Assembly: GCA_900491605.1 (NCBI GenBank)
Contig: UESW01001679.1
Location: 1 to 64,000 of the forward strand
DNA: 64,000 nucleotides
Reading direction: 5' to 3'
Source: Calamus simplicifolius
Taxonomy: Eukaryota; Streptophyta; Magnoliopsida; Arecales; Arecaceae
Below, one piece after another: positions 1 to 12,049 of this stretch. Each line of letters starts with the position of its first letter. Position 1 is the first letter of the stretch. The translations under genes were made by a program, and so were the position numbers. Below the pieces are notes generated by a model, which was not told the origin of the DNA, ran no database searches, and was given only the letters and a program-made list of their open reading frames with translations.

Positions 1-34
1 GCATAGGCTATTTGCTTGCATTGGTAACCTTACA
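1..34 (+). repeat. Copia A, last 34 bp of 5' LTR
   Basis: The window opens inside the final bases of an LTR. The same terminal sequence, ending GGTAACCTTACA, closes the LTRs at 7238, 21609 and 35562. A tRNA-type primer binding site follows one base later. The rest of this LTR lies outside the window. Confidence 0.9.
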
Positions 35-35
35 G

Positions 36-47
36 TGGTATCAGAGC
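36..47 (+). other. Copia A primer binding site
   Basis: TGGTATCAGAGC starts one base after the LTR. This is the usual plant Copia primer site, complementary to the 3' region of initiator tRNA-Met. The identical site is present in Copia B (21611-21622) and the Sirevirus-type element (28618-28629). Copia C has one C-to-T change in it. Confidence 0.93.
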
Positions 48-1485
48 ATGGTTCTTGTAACATGATAATAGTTGCATGTTAATATGATATATTGAGTTTT
101 CTTCTCACTAAAGTACTTGGATTGGATGGATTCACCGGCTGTCTGATCATAGGAGAGAAGTAGGGCTTAAAGACCCTCTCTTCCCATTCAATGGGGTCTC
201 CTATGGCGTGTAGGGGTGCCACTTGTGTCATAACCCATGAAGAAGAAAAGTGAAGATATTGTAAATTAAAATTGGTTTAATCTTATTTTTGGATGGTATG
301 ATTAAAACTTTTTAATTTTTATAAAATTTATTTTACATGTTAAATTGAAATCATTTCAATTTAAGAGTTTATTGAATTTAATTAAGAAATTAAATTATCT
401 TAAATGATGAAGAAATCTAGAAATGTGATTTAAAGATCTTAAGTCATTTGCATAAGCTTTAAGAGTCATGGGTTTACTTGAGTTAGATCCTTAATTGGGT
501 TAGATCTAAGTTTAGATTAATTAGACTAAAAAGAGAACTTAAATCTAATCAAAAGTTGAGTTAGGTTACATTCTCTTTAGATCCCTCTAATTAGTTAGAT
601 TGATCGGTCCATAAATCTAAATGGAACTAATTTGTGGTTCAGTGGTGAGCCCAAGTTTTTAGGCTAATCTAATCAAATCTGATGAACCCATCCCATGATC
701 TCGCTTACATAAAAAATGTGGTTGATCAGAATTGATTGGGTAACTCATTGATTCGAGTTAGCCCATGTCACCTATGGTGAATCAGTATGACTGATTTAGG
801 TACCCAGGGACCAATAATTCAAAAACCATTCTACAAGTTAGTAGGAGAATTCTTGATTATGGTCCATGTGTTCTCTTTCATATGTCACGCATTAAAGTGA
901 AACCCTCTAAATTATTAGGTTCTTAAAAAGATGAAGTTATGAGGATAACTAAGTCTTAGCCTCCTATTAATTGGATGGTAATGGGTCCAATAGTTCGGTG
1001 ATCATTGGCAGACCCAAAGGTCGAATGTTCATCAAGCTATTAGAATTACCAATCCTAATATGATGGCTCAATGTGACTCTCTTAACGGTGGTCAGGTGAG
1101 CTAGCCAAAGTCGAGCTTGACTATTCGTTGGTTAGAAGCATTGAATTTTGTCATGTTAATGGTTGAATCTAACCAGGACCTTCAATAGGAGGCCCAAAGG
1201 CCGATTGAAGTGTATCCTGAGGAAAAATTAATTACTAGAAGTTACTTGGAGAAGTAATCGGTTAAAGAACATACCTTTAGATGTGCATGGGTGAGCCGGC
1301 CAAAGTCGGGCTCATGTATTGTTTGTTGGATTCTAGTACCCACTAAGGGGCTAAAAGTAATTTCTTGGATTGGAGTAGAGGCAGCCAGTCTGAATAAAAT
1401 AGTGGGAGGGCCTTTAGACTAAAATCCATGTCTTTAGGATAATAATTCATATACAATAATAGGTTTTTGATTTTTCTTTCAGATA
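48..1485 (+). other. Copia A untranslated leader, about 1.4 kb
   Basis: Long leader between primer site and gag start with no supportable ORF. It is strongly conserved in Copia B (21623-23061) and Copia C (61508-62905). It ends in a pyrimidine tract followed by CAG, three bases before the gag ATG, which resembles a plant 3' splice site. No clear donor was identified. Confidence 0.7.
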
Positions 1486-2260
1486 ATGTCTACTAACTTT
1501 TCGCTCCGTTCGTTGCTTGATAATGAAAAACTTATGGGTCCCAACTTTGATAGCTGGTATCGAAGGCTCAGGATTGTCCTAGGATCCTTTATGTGATAAC
1601 GATCTAGCACCTAAAGTCCTTGCTCCTAATGCTCAGGGTTCGATCAAGGATACTTATCGGAAGTGGCTCTCTGATCGGACCACTGTCCAATGCGTATTGC
1701 TAGCAACGATGACGAGTTCAGTGCAAATTTGAGGAAGCCCAGCCAGAGAAAATTCTTAAAAAGTTGAAGAAATCCTTTGGGACACCGGACAATTCTACAA
1801 TGCACAGATGCATGATGGAGCCTCGGTCACTGATCATGTATTGTACATGGTCGGGATAATTGAGCGCTTGGGCAAACTCGGTTGTCCCTTGCATAAACAA
1901 CTTGGGAAAGATGCGATCATTATAGAATGAATAAACCTATAGTAAACTACCATGGTCTACTTGGTTTATTGCAAACTTATGAGAAAGATCACCAGCTCAA
2001 TAAAGGGATGGTGAATTTAGTGGGAGGTTCTTTGGGAGGTCGTCGTCCCTTTAAGCAAGAAAAAAAGAAGAAGGTGCAAAATGCTGGGATCAGTCAGGCT
2101 AAAAAGGTTAAAGCTGATTAGAGTAAGGCAGAGTGCTTCTTTTGCAAGAAGTAGGGTCATTGAAAGAGGAATTGTCCTCTTTATATTGCATCCCTTGACC
2201 CGAACAGGTCCAACAGGGAAATGAACAAGGTATTTATATGATAACACCTTGTAATTTCTT
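1486..2260 (+). pseudogene. Copia A gag remnant
   Basis: Starts at the ATG of the MSTN reading, which is shared with Copia B and C and sits directly after the leader. The product would be the capsid/nucleocapsid protein packaging element RNA in cytoplasmic particles. The frame breaks near 1580, where about 10 bp present in Copia C are missing, and again near 1790. A further deletion of about 43 bp near 1915 is shared with B. The CCHC zinc knuckle at about 2133-2180 (CFFCKK..GH...NC) carries two stops: TAG at 2152 (A only) and TGA at 2161 in place of the usual Trp codon (shared by A, B and C). Confidence 0.88.
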
Positions 2261-3390
2261 CATCTATGATACCATTAATTGGGTATTGGATACCGAAAGT
2301 CTAATTCACATATGCAATTCTCTGTAGAAACTTCAAATTAGTAGAAGATTCAAGGATGGTTACAGATTTTTGAACATGGGAAATGGAAGCCAAGTTCCAG
2401 TCCTAGTGTTGGGAATCATCAAACTTATTTTCGAGTCTTGTACAATCATTCTAAATGAATGTCATTATTGTTCATCTTTTATTTTAAATATCATTTCTGT
2501 AGGCCAATTGGCCATGTCTGGTTATGAACTATGAACCATCAATAAAGAATAACATTTACAAAATCATTATGAATGGTTCTATTGTGATGAATGGATATAT
2601 GAGTAATGGCATATGTACTATCATGACCTGTTAATGTAATGTATACATCTAGCAAACACCCTAGGATAAACGATATCAGTAATGCTTACCTTTGGCACTG
2701 CCGGTTAGGTCATATTAACAAGAATAGGATAACCAGGTTGAGACAAGAAGGTCTACTTGAGGTTAATGATTTTGAATCATTACCAACCTATGAATCTTGT
2801 CTTCTTGGTAAAATGACCAAATCATCTTTTAGTGAAAAAGGTGAACATGCCAATAAAATTATAAGTTTGGTACATACCAATGTATGCGGACCTATGAATG
2901 TTAGTGCTAGGGTGGGTATAATTATTTCATTATGTTTACAGATGATCTTTCGAGGTATGGTTATATATTCTTGATGAGACATAAGTCTGAATTATTTGAA
3001 ATGTTCAAACGATATCATAATGAAGTAGAAAAACAAATTGAAAAGTTTATCAAAACCCTTCGATCAGATCGAGGTGGTGAATATCTTTCTAGTGAGTTTC
3101 TATTATATCTTGAGGATATCTTGAGGAGAATTGATTCTCTCTCAAAGGCACCTAGGGACATCAGTTATATGGAGTGTGAAAGGTGGAATCGAACCCTGTT
3201 AGACATGGTTTGTCCATGATGGGCTTTGCTTCTTCCAATCTTCTTTTGGGGTTATGCTCTAGAGTCAGCGTGTTACCTTTTAAATAGAGTTCCGAGTAAG
3301 TCTGTTAACAAAACATCATATGAGATATGGACTGGGCATAAGCCGATACTCTCACACCTTCGGGTCTAGGGCTGCTCGGCTTATGTTAAA
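2261..3390 (+). pseudogene. Copia A protease and integrase remnant
   Basis: The protease part is seen in the VLDTES stretch near 2284, where the catalytic DTG is degraded to DTE. The GAG-preintegrase zinc-binding region follows at about 2688-2820 (WHCRLGH and CESC-type residues; the first Cys is Tyr here). The integrase core then shows DDLSRYGY near 2938 and RSDRGGEY near 3062. Several frameshifts split it, and the segment around the second half of the core (about 3130-3230) is shortened. A TAG at 3367-3369 replaces Trp and is shared with Copia B at 24993-24995. Integrase would insert element cDNA into the genome; this copy cannot. Confidence 0.88.
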
Positions 3391-3393
3391 CAT

Positions 3394-5296
3394 TTGAAAA
3401 TAGATAAGCTTGGACCTAGGTCTGACCGGTACCTATTTGTAGGGTATCCAAAAGAGTCTAAAGGGTATTACTTTTACTTACCTGAAGAACAAAAGTTGTT
3501 CGTTAGTCTTAGGGCTATCTTTTTAGAAAAAGAGTTCCTTAGTGAAGGAACTGGAGCCACTAAGGTTGAACTTAATGAAGTTCAACAGGTAGAAAAACTG
3601 ACACACTTAAGAGATGACACAGAAATGGTTTTAACTAGATCAAACCCAGAGCCCATACAGAAATCATTAAGGAGATCCGGTAGGATACTGCGTCAACCGG
3701 ACAGATACTACAGTTTCTTGATCCGAGACGGTGATCCTATTGAACTCGATGAGAATAATGAGGATCTGATCATCTATATGGATGCAATGTAGAGGTCTGA
3801 TTCTAAGAAATGGCTAGAAGCCATGAAATCCAAAATGAATTCATGAAAATCAACAATGTATGGACATTGGTTGATCTAACTGAGGGGATAAAACCCACTG
3901 TATGTAAATAGATTTTCAAAAGGAAAAAAGGTGTTGATGGGCAAGTAGAGACCTATAAAGCCCGTCTTGTTGCTAAGGGGTATCGTCAACGTTATGGTAT
4001 AGACTATGACGAGACATTTTCTCTTGTGGCAATGCTTAAATCTATTTGGATTATTCTTGCTTTAGCAGCACACTTTGATTATGAAATCTGGCAAATGGAT
4101 GTCCGAACAGCTTTCCTTAATGGTGAGCTGGAAGAGGAGGTGTATATGATATAACCTGAAGGGTTCATATCCATAGATGAGTCAAAAGTGTGTAAGCTTT
4201 AGAGATCCATCTATGGACTGAAGCAGACATCTCGAAGCTGGAACATGCATATCGATAAATGTATTAAGACGTATGGTTTTATTAGAAACAGAGATGAACC
4301 TTGTATTTATAATGGGCTAATGGTTGTGTGGTTGTATTCCTTGTTTTGTATGTAGATGACATTTTCTTAATCGGGAATGACATCCTGCACTACAGGGAAT
4401 AAAGGTTGGGTTATTATCTCAATTCTCTATGAAGGACTTGGGTGAATCTTATATACTTGGTATAAAAATCTATAGAGATAGATCTAGGAGGCTTTTGGGA
4501 TTATCCCAATCTACGTACATAGACACTGTGCTAAAACATTTTAGCATGAAGAATTCTAAGAAAGGCTATCTTCCAATAGGCCATGAAATTTCTCTCTCCA
4601 AAAATGATTGTGCGAGAACTCCTGAGGAAAGAGAATGTATGAGTAGGATTCCATATGCTTCGACAGTGGGTTTTATCATGTACGCCATGACATGTACTAA
4701 ATCAGACATGGCATACTCACTAGGTGTAGTGAGCAGATACCAATCTGACCCAGGTGAAGCTCATTGAAAAGTAGTGAAGACTATTCTTAAGTATTTGTGA
4801 AATACTAAGGACCAATGGCTAATTTATGAAGAATCTGACTTAAAACTTGTGAGGTATACTGACTTAAGTTTTCAGTTAGATAGGGATAATACTAATAAAG
4901 TGTGTCAGGGTTTATCTTTACCCTAAATGGAGAAGCGATTTGCTGAAAAAGTTCTAAGCAATAGACTGTGGCGGACTCAGTATGCAAGGCAGAATATATT
5001 GCGGCATCGGATGCAGCAAAGAAAGCATATGGTTGCAAAAGTTTCTAGGAGAACTAGGAGTGACACCTTCTCTAAATGGTCCTATTTTGGTGTACTGTGA
5101 CAACACCGGAGCCATTGCTCAAGCCAAAGAGCCAAAGTCCCATCAATGCACCAAACATATTCTGTATCGTTATCACCTTGTGCGAGAAATCGTGGAGCAA
5201 GTTAACATCGACCTTCATAAGATCGATGGAAAGGAGAACCTAGCTGACTCATTCATTATAGCCGTTGGAATTCAAGAGTTCAATGATTGTAAATGA
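3394..5296 (+). pseudogene. Copia A reverse transcriptase and RNase H remnant
   Basis: 3394-3792 is the integrase C-terminal/linker region (LGPRSDRYLFVGYP). The RT follows from about 3800: KARLVAKGYRQ, QMDVRTAFLNGELEEEVYM, a degraded YVDD region near 4350, and MKDLGE...ILGIKIYRDRS at about 4429. RNase H shows the DNTGAIA motif at about 5100 and HILYRYH at about 5157. Stops at 3790, 3909, 4152, 4765 and 4798 are each C:G-to-T:A changes found at the matching sites in Copia B. The end reads into the polypurine tract and 3' LTR. Confidence 0.9.
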
Positions 5297-5330
5297 AAAA
5301 TGGGAATTAGATTCTATTCTGATTGGCTTT

Positions 5331-5345
5331 AGTCCAAGTGGGAGT
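5331..5345 (+). other. Copia A polypurine tract
   Basis: A purine-rich stretch (CCAAGTGGGAG) lies immediately before the 3' LTR start, where plus-strand DNA synthesis would be primed. The same tract precedes the Copia B 3' LTR at about 33655-33668. Confidence 0.8.
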
Positions 5346-7238
5346 TGTTGAAAAATGTGTCCCAAAGCCAATCGTCTAGGCTGTAGATAGTTATGCTCAT
5401 TGTAATTGAATATGAACTTTATTATAAATAAAAGTAATTTTTGGAAGTTCATCACATTTACATTTTTCTGTAAAAAGCTCTTGTGTGATGGAGTCCTTAG
5501 AACTACCTTGCATTCGATATACAGAGGATATATCGAGTAGTTCTTAAAACTGTTTGCAACCAAAGGATACATTGTTATAGGATGACAACCTATCAAGTAT
5601 AGGTTGATGTATGTTGTCCTCTTGATCAAGGAGTGTGGAGACACTGGTATGGCATACTGTGAAATATATGATATTTCATTAAATGTGACCCACCTGCGGA
5701 CCCTTCTGCCAAGAGTTGCTCGCGAAGGGATATGGATATAAGTATCCCTCGAACCTGAGATCACTATGGTAGCTTACAAGCAACTCACTGTGCTTTAGTG
5801 CGGGACTACCTAGATTTCTAATCTAGTGACGGAAGGTATCTGGGTACAGTCAAGTACTTATGGAGCAATGGTGGATTAAGATGGGATTGACCCCCCAAAT
5901 AGTTTGGAGTAAATGTCTCACTATGCCTCAACTTAGCAAAACCTTGGCCAGGATAATTCTTGTGAGGAGTCACAAAACTTGTAAGGCTAAGGCATATTAT
6001 GGATGTGCTGATTAAGGGTTGGTAGTTAAACCCTAAATCATCCTGAGCATTATGAAGTCAAAGGGATGAATTATATGGTAGCCATATGCCAGAGGATTTA
6101 GATTATTGCTTTGTAATCTTTGACCTATCCAAATGTCGTGTGTCATTGCTAGATAGCGACTTCGATTAGTGCTAGAAATGTTTTGGTACTATAGACTTAG
6201 TGTTCGAACCTATGGAGTCACACACCATAGGGTTTTTTTCTAATCTAAAGGCTGATCGATGATTGAGTCAAGCCAAATATGTTTTGGTTTGAGGTCCAAT
6301 TGGATTGGACTTAATCATGCACTCTTTCTTTTCTTTTATTGCATTCAAATTTGAATTTCAAATTCAAATTTGAATTTTTGCTAAAATTAGTCTTGAGTTT
6401 AAATTTAGAATTCCTTTTTAAGTCAGAATTTAGAATTTAGATTTAATCCTATTATGGTTGGAATTCAAAATTTAAACCTAAAACTAATTGGAACACTTAA
6501 AGCTAAATAAGTTTTTCACCTTAACCCTCTCCTCAAGTCCCTCCACCTTCTAAAACATAAAACCTCTCCCCAAGTCCCTCCACCTTCCAAACCTCTCCCA
6601 CTCTTCATAAATCCTTCTACCTTCCAAACCTCCTCCCTTCATGCTAGCCTTTATAAGGGTTATTGTAGATGGTAATGACATAGAAGTTTTTTTTGGAGGT
6701 TTTCTACTTTAGAAAATTATTTTCTACCTTGTGTGGGATATTGTGAGGATTAAGGTTTTAGGTGTGTAGAGAGTAGTTTGGAAAAGGATTCCTCTTCTAC
6801 CTCTACTAGTTCTCCTTCAGCTACAAGATCGTCTTGCTATCCAAAAGGATAAGAAGGAGAGCAGCCTTTGTGGATCCTAAGGAGCTAGCACTCCGAAGGA
6901 TTTGATCAGGAAAGAGCCCTAGTGTGAACTACGTATAGAGGCCATACGCTTAAGGAGCTCTTCTCTTCAACCATCCAGTAGTTTACAAGGTAAAGTACCT
7001 TACTGTTATTTGATAATGATCATATTATTAACATAAAATGGTTTATGTTTTGCTTTTTAACTTTTTGATATCATTTACATGCACTGTTATCCTGTTAGTT
7101 CCTGATGTAGATAGATAGATAAATCGATTTGATCAATTTATCATTATTTCCACTGCTTTAAAATAATAATAATAATAATAAATAAATAAATAATAGATCT
7201 ACCTGCATAGGCTATTTGCCTGCATTGGTAACCTTACA
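5346..7238 (+). repeat. Copia A 3' LTR, 1,893 bp
   Basis: Begins TGTTG and ends TTACA, giving the standard TG...CA ends. It matches the Copia B 3' LTR (33669-35562) almost base for base, and also the Copia C 5' LTR (59640-61494). Near 6345-6385 it holds an AT-rich internal palindrome of ATTCAAATTTGAAT-type repeats. The tail is rich in AATAATAAATAA. The ORF on the minus strand at 5249-5764 is not supported as a gene. Confidence 0.95.
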
Positions 7239-7243
7239 CCTTT
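7239..7243. other. Target-site flank CCTTT after Copia A
   Basis: CCTTT directly follows the Copia A 3' LTR. The same five bases flank Copia B on both sides (20340-20344 and 35563-35567) and precede Copia C (59635-59639). This ties all three copies to a single original insertion site. Confidence 0.85.
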
Positions 7244-8775
7244 GGTGGGCTTCTCTTGGTCGAAAGTCTACAAAAAGTCTTTAGGGCTAGAGATTCAGTA
7301 GAGACCCTTCGATTCTCAAGTTAGTACTCTGGGTGGTAAGCTTGAAGGAAAGCTTAAGAGTCTTAGAGAGAGATGCTCTGTGTGAGCGTATGTGTGGGCA
7401 TCATACATAGTTGAGGGTCCCTCTTATTCATTTTATGGAAGTTCATGGTCACCGTGTAATGGGCTATCAAGGCGCAGCCGCAGTGTAACCGAATTGGGAT
7501 TTGCTCCTCATGTGGCATATCAGGACTGGCAGGATTTGTTCCTCGCATGGCATGTCAGGGTTGGCAGGATTTGTTCTCGCAAGTGCTCCTTTGTGCACCA
7601 AGTCCTTGTATCTACCGGTGATGGCGTTAGAAGGTCCCTCTCCTAACCAGCCTAGACCCTACAATAATAAAATAAAATCCCCAAGCCAAGTCCCCAATAC
7701 ACAAGATATACAGAAGCAAAGCCTTTCCAACCAAAGAACTTTTCACTAAGTAATTTGAATACAATGAGGTTGCCTAAAGGCCCAAGACACTCCTCTCTGT
7801 TCCTTACAAAGATCACTCAAAGTGCTCCCAACCTCACTCAACACAAAGTATCGGTTGCTGATGCTCCGCTGCACCCTCGCTCGCACGTCCCTGTGCACGC
7901 CGGCCGAACTCTGCCCATGTCCAAGCTCGTCTGGCCTAGACCCGCACGCGCACCTCGATCTTGCTGATCAGGCCGCCCACCAACCTCACGCGCACTCCCT
8001 AGCAGTTGGCTGGTCTCACCCGAACACCTCTCGGATGGCTTGATTCCTTGAATCGAATGCCTTGGCCTTGGGTCCACCCTTCTTTATAAAGACTCCCCAA
8101 CCGACCTAAGCCACTGCCTCAAACCGCGTTTGAGCTGTCTCGACCGTTAGGATAGGATTTTGGCCCAAAAAATCTGCTCCGCAACTCAATATGCGCTTGC
8201 ACGGCCACAGCTGCTCCGCATCCCAGACGCATTCGCCAATTTATCACCACATTCGCCCTACGTCCGCATGACAGGCTGGCTAGGCTGCCGATCTAGCCAG
8301 GCTGGCCACGCGCCAGGTTGGCCAGACCATTGACCTAGCCAAGCTGGCTGCACGCTAGGCTAGCCAAGCCACCAACATAGCCACATGCGCAACCCTTGCA
8401 CATGCCCATCTGCGACATTCGACCCGCGCATGTCTGGCACCCAGTGTCGGCCCGTGCGCTTGCCTGCTCGCGTCCGTGTGGCTGCGCACACCTGGAGCCA
8501 CGCGATGGTCCGTGCACGCGCTCGTGGGCGCTAGCGCATTGCCGCACATGCCCGCGCTGGCCATTCGTGCCCAGGCAACCCAATGGCTGACTCCAAAGGC
8601 CGAGGTTGACTGGCCGCCAATGGCCGAAATGGCCGAGGCCGATGCCAGTCCGAGGCCGAGGCCGACTCCAGTGGCCGACTCTAGCCAGAGGCCGACACTA
8701 GTGGCCGAGGCCAACCCGAGAGTCGACTGGGTCCAACCCTGATGAGATTACCATTGCCTATGGGGCTTATTGGCC
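7244..8775. repeat. Unit 1 left part: repeat-derived, partly GC-rich block
   Basis: Copy of 35568-37140. From about 7850 to 8740 base composition shifts sharply to GC-rich with many GGCC, GCTGGCC and CGCGCA elements; both sides are AT-rich. The first 300 bp have a diverged relative at 32725-33075, again just after an LTR tail. Several overlapping ORFs on both strands (for example 8355-8714 and 8476-8742) look compositional, show no domain and are not conserved in frame with unit 2. It may be part of an unrecognised retroelement. Confidence 0.6.
8595..8725. repeat. GGCCGA-rich minisatellite (unit 1)
   Basis: Irregular tandem copies of GGCCGAGGCCGA followed by CTCCA or TGCCA and GTGGCCGA. The unit 2 counterpart at 36930-37075 has a different copy number and order, so the array has changed since duplication. 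Confidence 0.7.
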
Positions 8776-9504
8776 CCATCAGTATCATCATTAATCGTCA
8801 TAATCATTGATTTTTTTTTAATAACATGCAATGTTTCTTGTGATATATCATAATAAATTAATTTAAACCCCTTAAATATCTCATAATATTCTTAAACTGA
8901 TTTGGATAGGACTTATAAAGTCTTTAAAGATTGAAAATGTGTTTATTATTTAAAAAGGTATATTTAGAAAATCATAATAATCACATTTTAATTTGAAAGC
9001 AATATTAGATGTATCATTTTCCTTTCTTTTTTGTTAAAAAAAAGGAGCTATCTTAAGGAAAGATACTCTATTAGAAACTATAACAAAAAACTATTATGTG
9101 CTTATAACTTAAGTATTTTTGAGACTTTTGATTCGCTAATAAAATTAATTAAGTTAGCATATGGGCTTGAAGCATAACATAACCTGTTTGTGTTGTTATA
9201 AAATGAGATTAGGATGGTTTAGCTCAATAGCAATGAAGGAATTGTACGACAAACAGCTTCCGGCTGATCATTTCTAAATATGTGATAAAAATGGGTCAAC
9301 TTAAAAGTTGAAATCAACTCATGTCATTAAGTGGATATATTTTCTTTAAAAAAACAAAGTTTGGTATGGGTTGTAGGATTAATTAATTAATTTCTTTTGG
9401 TCCCTTCTTTTTACCCGAATCTGTTTTAACGAGGCCCAAATCTGACTATGTCCAATGGATGTGGAGGACTCCAGTTGATCATATATATATATATATATAT
9501 ATAT
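8776..9504. other. AT-rich noncoding DNA with (AT)n, unit 1
   Basis: Low-complexity AT-rich sequence with no supportable gene, copied at 37141-37846. A dinucleotide (AT)n run occupies 9481-9504 and a shorter or longer equivalent sits at about 37823-37846. Confidence 0.7.
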
Positions 9505-10246
9505 TCATGAAAGCGAATTATCTGCTCCCCTCTTCGAAATAAAGTATCTAGCTGTTCACTCACTCTAGCATTGCCTATTCTAAGTCATTTATAAAAAGGA
9601 AAGAAGATCTCGTCATTTATAAAAAGGAAAGAAGATCTCTTTCAATGGCATCCCCATTAAGGCATGGGATTCTATTTATTCAAGTTTGCCATTGGTGTTC
9701 TTTTTAAAAGGGAAAGGCAACTCGTTTCTCATCGTCTTCCACTGGTGTCATCATCGCCATCAACTTGAGAAGAGGTAAACAATGAGCATTTTTAATCCAG
9801 CATCCTCCAAGTGAAGGCTGTGTCATTAATCCAAATGATTAAAAAAAATGAACTCTTTATTCTGCTTACCTATCATTGCTCTATCATCGAGTATTGAGTT
9901 TGGTCACAATATATTATTGTCAATCCTGAAGATCCCCAGATATCACTCCGTCATTATTCTAAGTTCTATATTGTTTGGAAACATGTGGAAAACGAAAAGG
10001 AAAATAAAATATTTTCCCAAAAAGATAAAATCAATAACATTCAAAAATCAAATTTTCTTTTTTTATAGTCTTCTTACAATCTAAATAATTTGAAATTTTG
10101 ATTTTTTTCTCCCAAAAACTCTAATTTTTTAAATCTTTTTCCAGATAACCAAGCATGCCATATAGAGACATGTGCAATTTTTTTAAAAAAATAATATTTT
10201 TAAATATCACTATATTATAGAAATTTTATTAAAAATATTTTTCTTT
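9505..10246. repeat. Duplicated flank, first copy (742 bp)
   Basis: Starts TCATGAAAG and ends TTCTTT at the single N. It is repeated with high similarity at 14637-15386 in the same orientation. Unit 2 has only one copy, at about 37847-38590. It contains two short direct repeats of the TTTATAAAAAGGAAAGAAGATC type. No gene seen; the plus-strand ORF at 9848-10084 is not supported. Confidence 0.85.
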
Positions 10247-10247
10247 N
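10247..10247. other. Single ambiguous base N
   Basis: The only N in the window. It sits exactly at the end of the first duplicated flank and the start of unit-1-specific sequence, which is where a scaffold or haplotype join would be expected. Confidence 0.95.
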
Positions 10248-10479
10248 TGCTATCTGGACCAACAGATCCTATAATTTAAGAATATTTTAATTGATTAATT
10301 GGGTCACCTAAATTTTCTTTAGGTGAAAGCTAGGATCAAAGGAGTAGATATTGATTAAGATTGGAATAACCAAACTTCTTGATCATTTTTCTATAGAATG
10401 AAAGAGAGAGAGTATCCCTTGATGGGGACTTGATAAGCTTCATCCCTAGGATCATCGGCTTCACCTAAATCTTTCATAT

Positions 10480-11200
10480 CAAATTTAGAGAGAGAGGAAA
10501 GATTTAACACTTGAAATAATTTTAAGAGATGTTCCAAAAATTAAAATATCATCACATATAAGCAAAGAATTACACAATCATTATCGATAATCTTAGAATA
10601 CCACACACTTATCATGATTATTGATTTGAAATCCAAAAGAATAATTTGATCAATTTCTCATGCCATTGTTTAGGAGCCTATTTAAGACCATAAGGGACTT
10701 GATAAGTTTACAAACCTTGTCTTCTTGTCCCTTTACAACAAAACCTTCAGGCTTGTTCCATATAGATCTCCTCAAGATCTCCATTTAGGAACGCAGTCTT
10801 TACATCCATTTGATGAATGATTAACTTATGAATGGAAGCAATAGCAAGAAGTGATCTAAGGGTTGTTATTCTAGCTACAAGAATATGTATCAAAGAAATC
10901 TAACCCTTTCTTTTGGTTATACCCTTTGGCTACTAATCTAGCCTTATACTTTTCTATTGAACCATCAGGTCTAAATTTCTTCTTAAATACCCACTTACAC
11001 CCTAAAGGTTTGCTTCCAGGGGGTAAATCAGATAAGATCCAGTTTCATTTGTAAGATTGAATTAAATTCAGAAAGAATAGCTTCCTTCCAAAAAGGGCAT
11101 CAGGAGAAGTCATCGCCTCTGAAAAAGAAGAAGGTTCACCTTCACTAGGAAAGTAAGAAACCTTCACAAGGTCTTTTTCTTTCCTTATCCTTGAACTTTT
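10480..11200 (-). pseudogene. Reverse transcriptase remnant of the antisense Copia
   Basis: On the minus strand, residues matching the Copia RT are visible. A YVDD-type site lies near 10545-10560 and a QMDVKTAFLNG-type stretch lies near 10760-10815. The frame is broken by several indels. RT would copy element RNA into DNA. The upstream integrase remnant at 11497-11960 is collinear with it. Confidence 0.75.
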
Positions 11201-11496
11201 TCTAAGTTCAGAAGGTCACCTTCAGGATTAGATCTTTTCCTTTCTTTAACTCATTAGAGGACCCAACCATAAAAGAATCATGAACTAAGAAAGGATTAGA
11301 AGAAAGTTGATTTGGTACTTGATTCTTGAAAGGAAAAATATTTTCAAATAAGTAACATCTCTTGATTAGATAGAATATTATTTGAATGCCACTTATATCA
11401 GAGTTTATCACTAGGAACCTATTTGTACTGCTATCTAAGGATAACCCCATAAAGATAGCATCTACAGTTTTAGGTCCTATTTTTCTTCTCTTGGGT

Positions 11497-11960
11497 TCAT
11501 GTATTCCTACCCTTAGCTAAGCATCCCCATACTTTAAGATAATCTAGCCTGGGTGTTCTACCTTTCCAAAGCTCAAAAGGTGTTTTAGGACTATCCTTAA
11601 AGGGTATCCTATTTAAAATATGACATGCAGCTAAAAGAGCTTCCCCCCACAAGTTCTCGAGTACACCTGAACTTATTAACATTGAGTTAACCATATCCAT
11701 TAATGTACGATTTTTCGTTCAGCTACACCATTGGACTGAGGAGAGTATGATGGTGTAACTTCATGAATAATCCCATATTCTTGACAAAATAGAGTCATTT
11801 CATTTGAGGTATATTCACCACCGCGATCTGACCTAAATTTCTTAAGCTTTTTCTCAGTTTGGGTTGCAGCTTCTACTTTATAAATCTTAAACTTATCTAA
11901 TACTTCATCCTTAGATTTTATCAAATATATGTAACAATATCGAGATAAGTCATCATAAAT
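11497..11960 (-). pseudogene. Integrase core remnant of the antisense Copia
   Basis: Two adjoining minus-strand segments, 11700-11924 and 11497-11700, read as a Copia integrase core. Visible motifs are KFRSDRGGEYTS, then YSPQSNGVAERK, then LNRIPFKDSPKTPFELW and VWGCLA. Together they cover the second half of the rve domain (PF00665). A frameshift at about 11700 separates the two pieces. The glutamate of the DDE triad would fall in the NGVAER region. Confidence 0.88.
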
Positions 11961-12049
11961 GTTACAAAGTAACTGACTTCCTCCCCGTGTAGGAAACTTG
12001 GTAGAGTCACATACATCGCTATGGACTAATTAAGAACTGTTGAACTCCT

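Larger units (their letters stand above)
35..5345 (+). mobile_element. Copia A internal region (Ty1/Copia, decayed)
   Basis: Full-length internal region of a Ty1/Copia retrotransposon in the order leader, gag, protease, integrase, reverse transcriptase, RNase H, which is diagnostic of Copia. It lies between the LTR end at 34 and the 3' LTR at 5346. Every coding domain is recognisable but broken by stops and frameshifts, so the element cannot move by itself. Most stops are CAG, CAA, CGA or TGG turned into TAG, TAA or TGA, the pattern expected of deaminated methylcytosine. It is nearly collinear with Copia B (21610-33668) and shares its lesions, so the two are segmental copies of one dead element. 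Confidence 0.95.

Noticed and set aside
5249..5764. 171-codon minus-strand ORF across the Copia A LTR start, with relatives at 20253, 33630 and 59642
   Set aside because: Recurs because the LTR is repeated, is truncated differently in each copy, and shows no domain.
7822..8742. Several GC-rich ORFs on both strands
   Set aside because: Frames are not conserved with the unit 2 copy (36085-37055), no domains are seen, and composition alone explains them.
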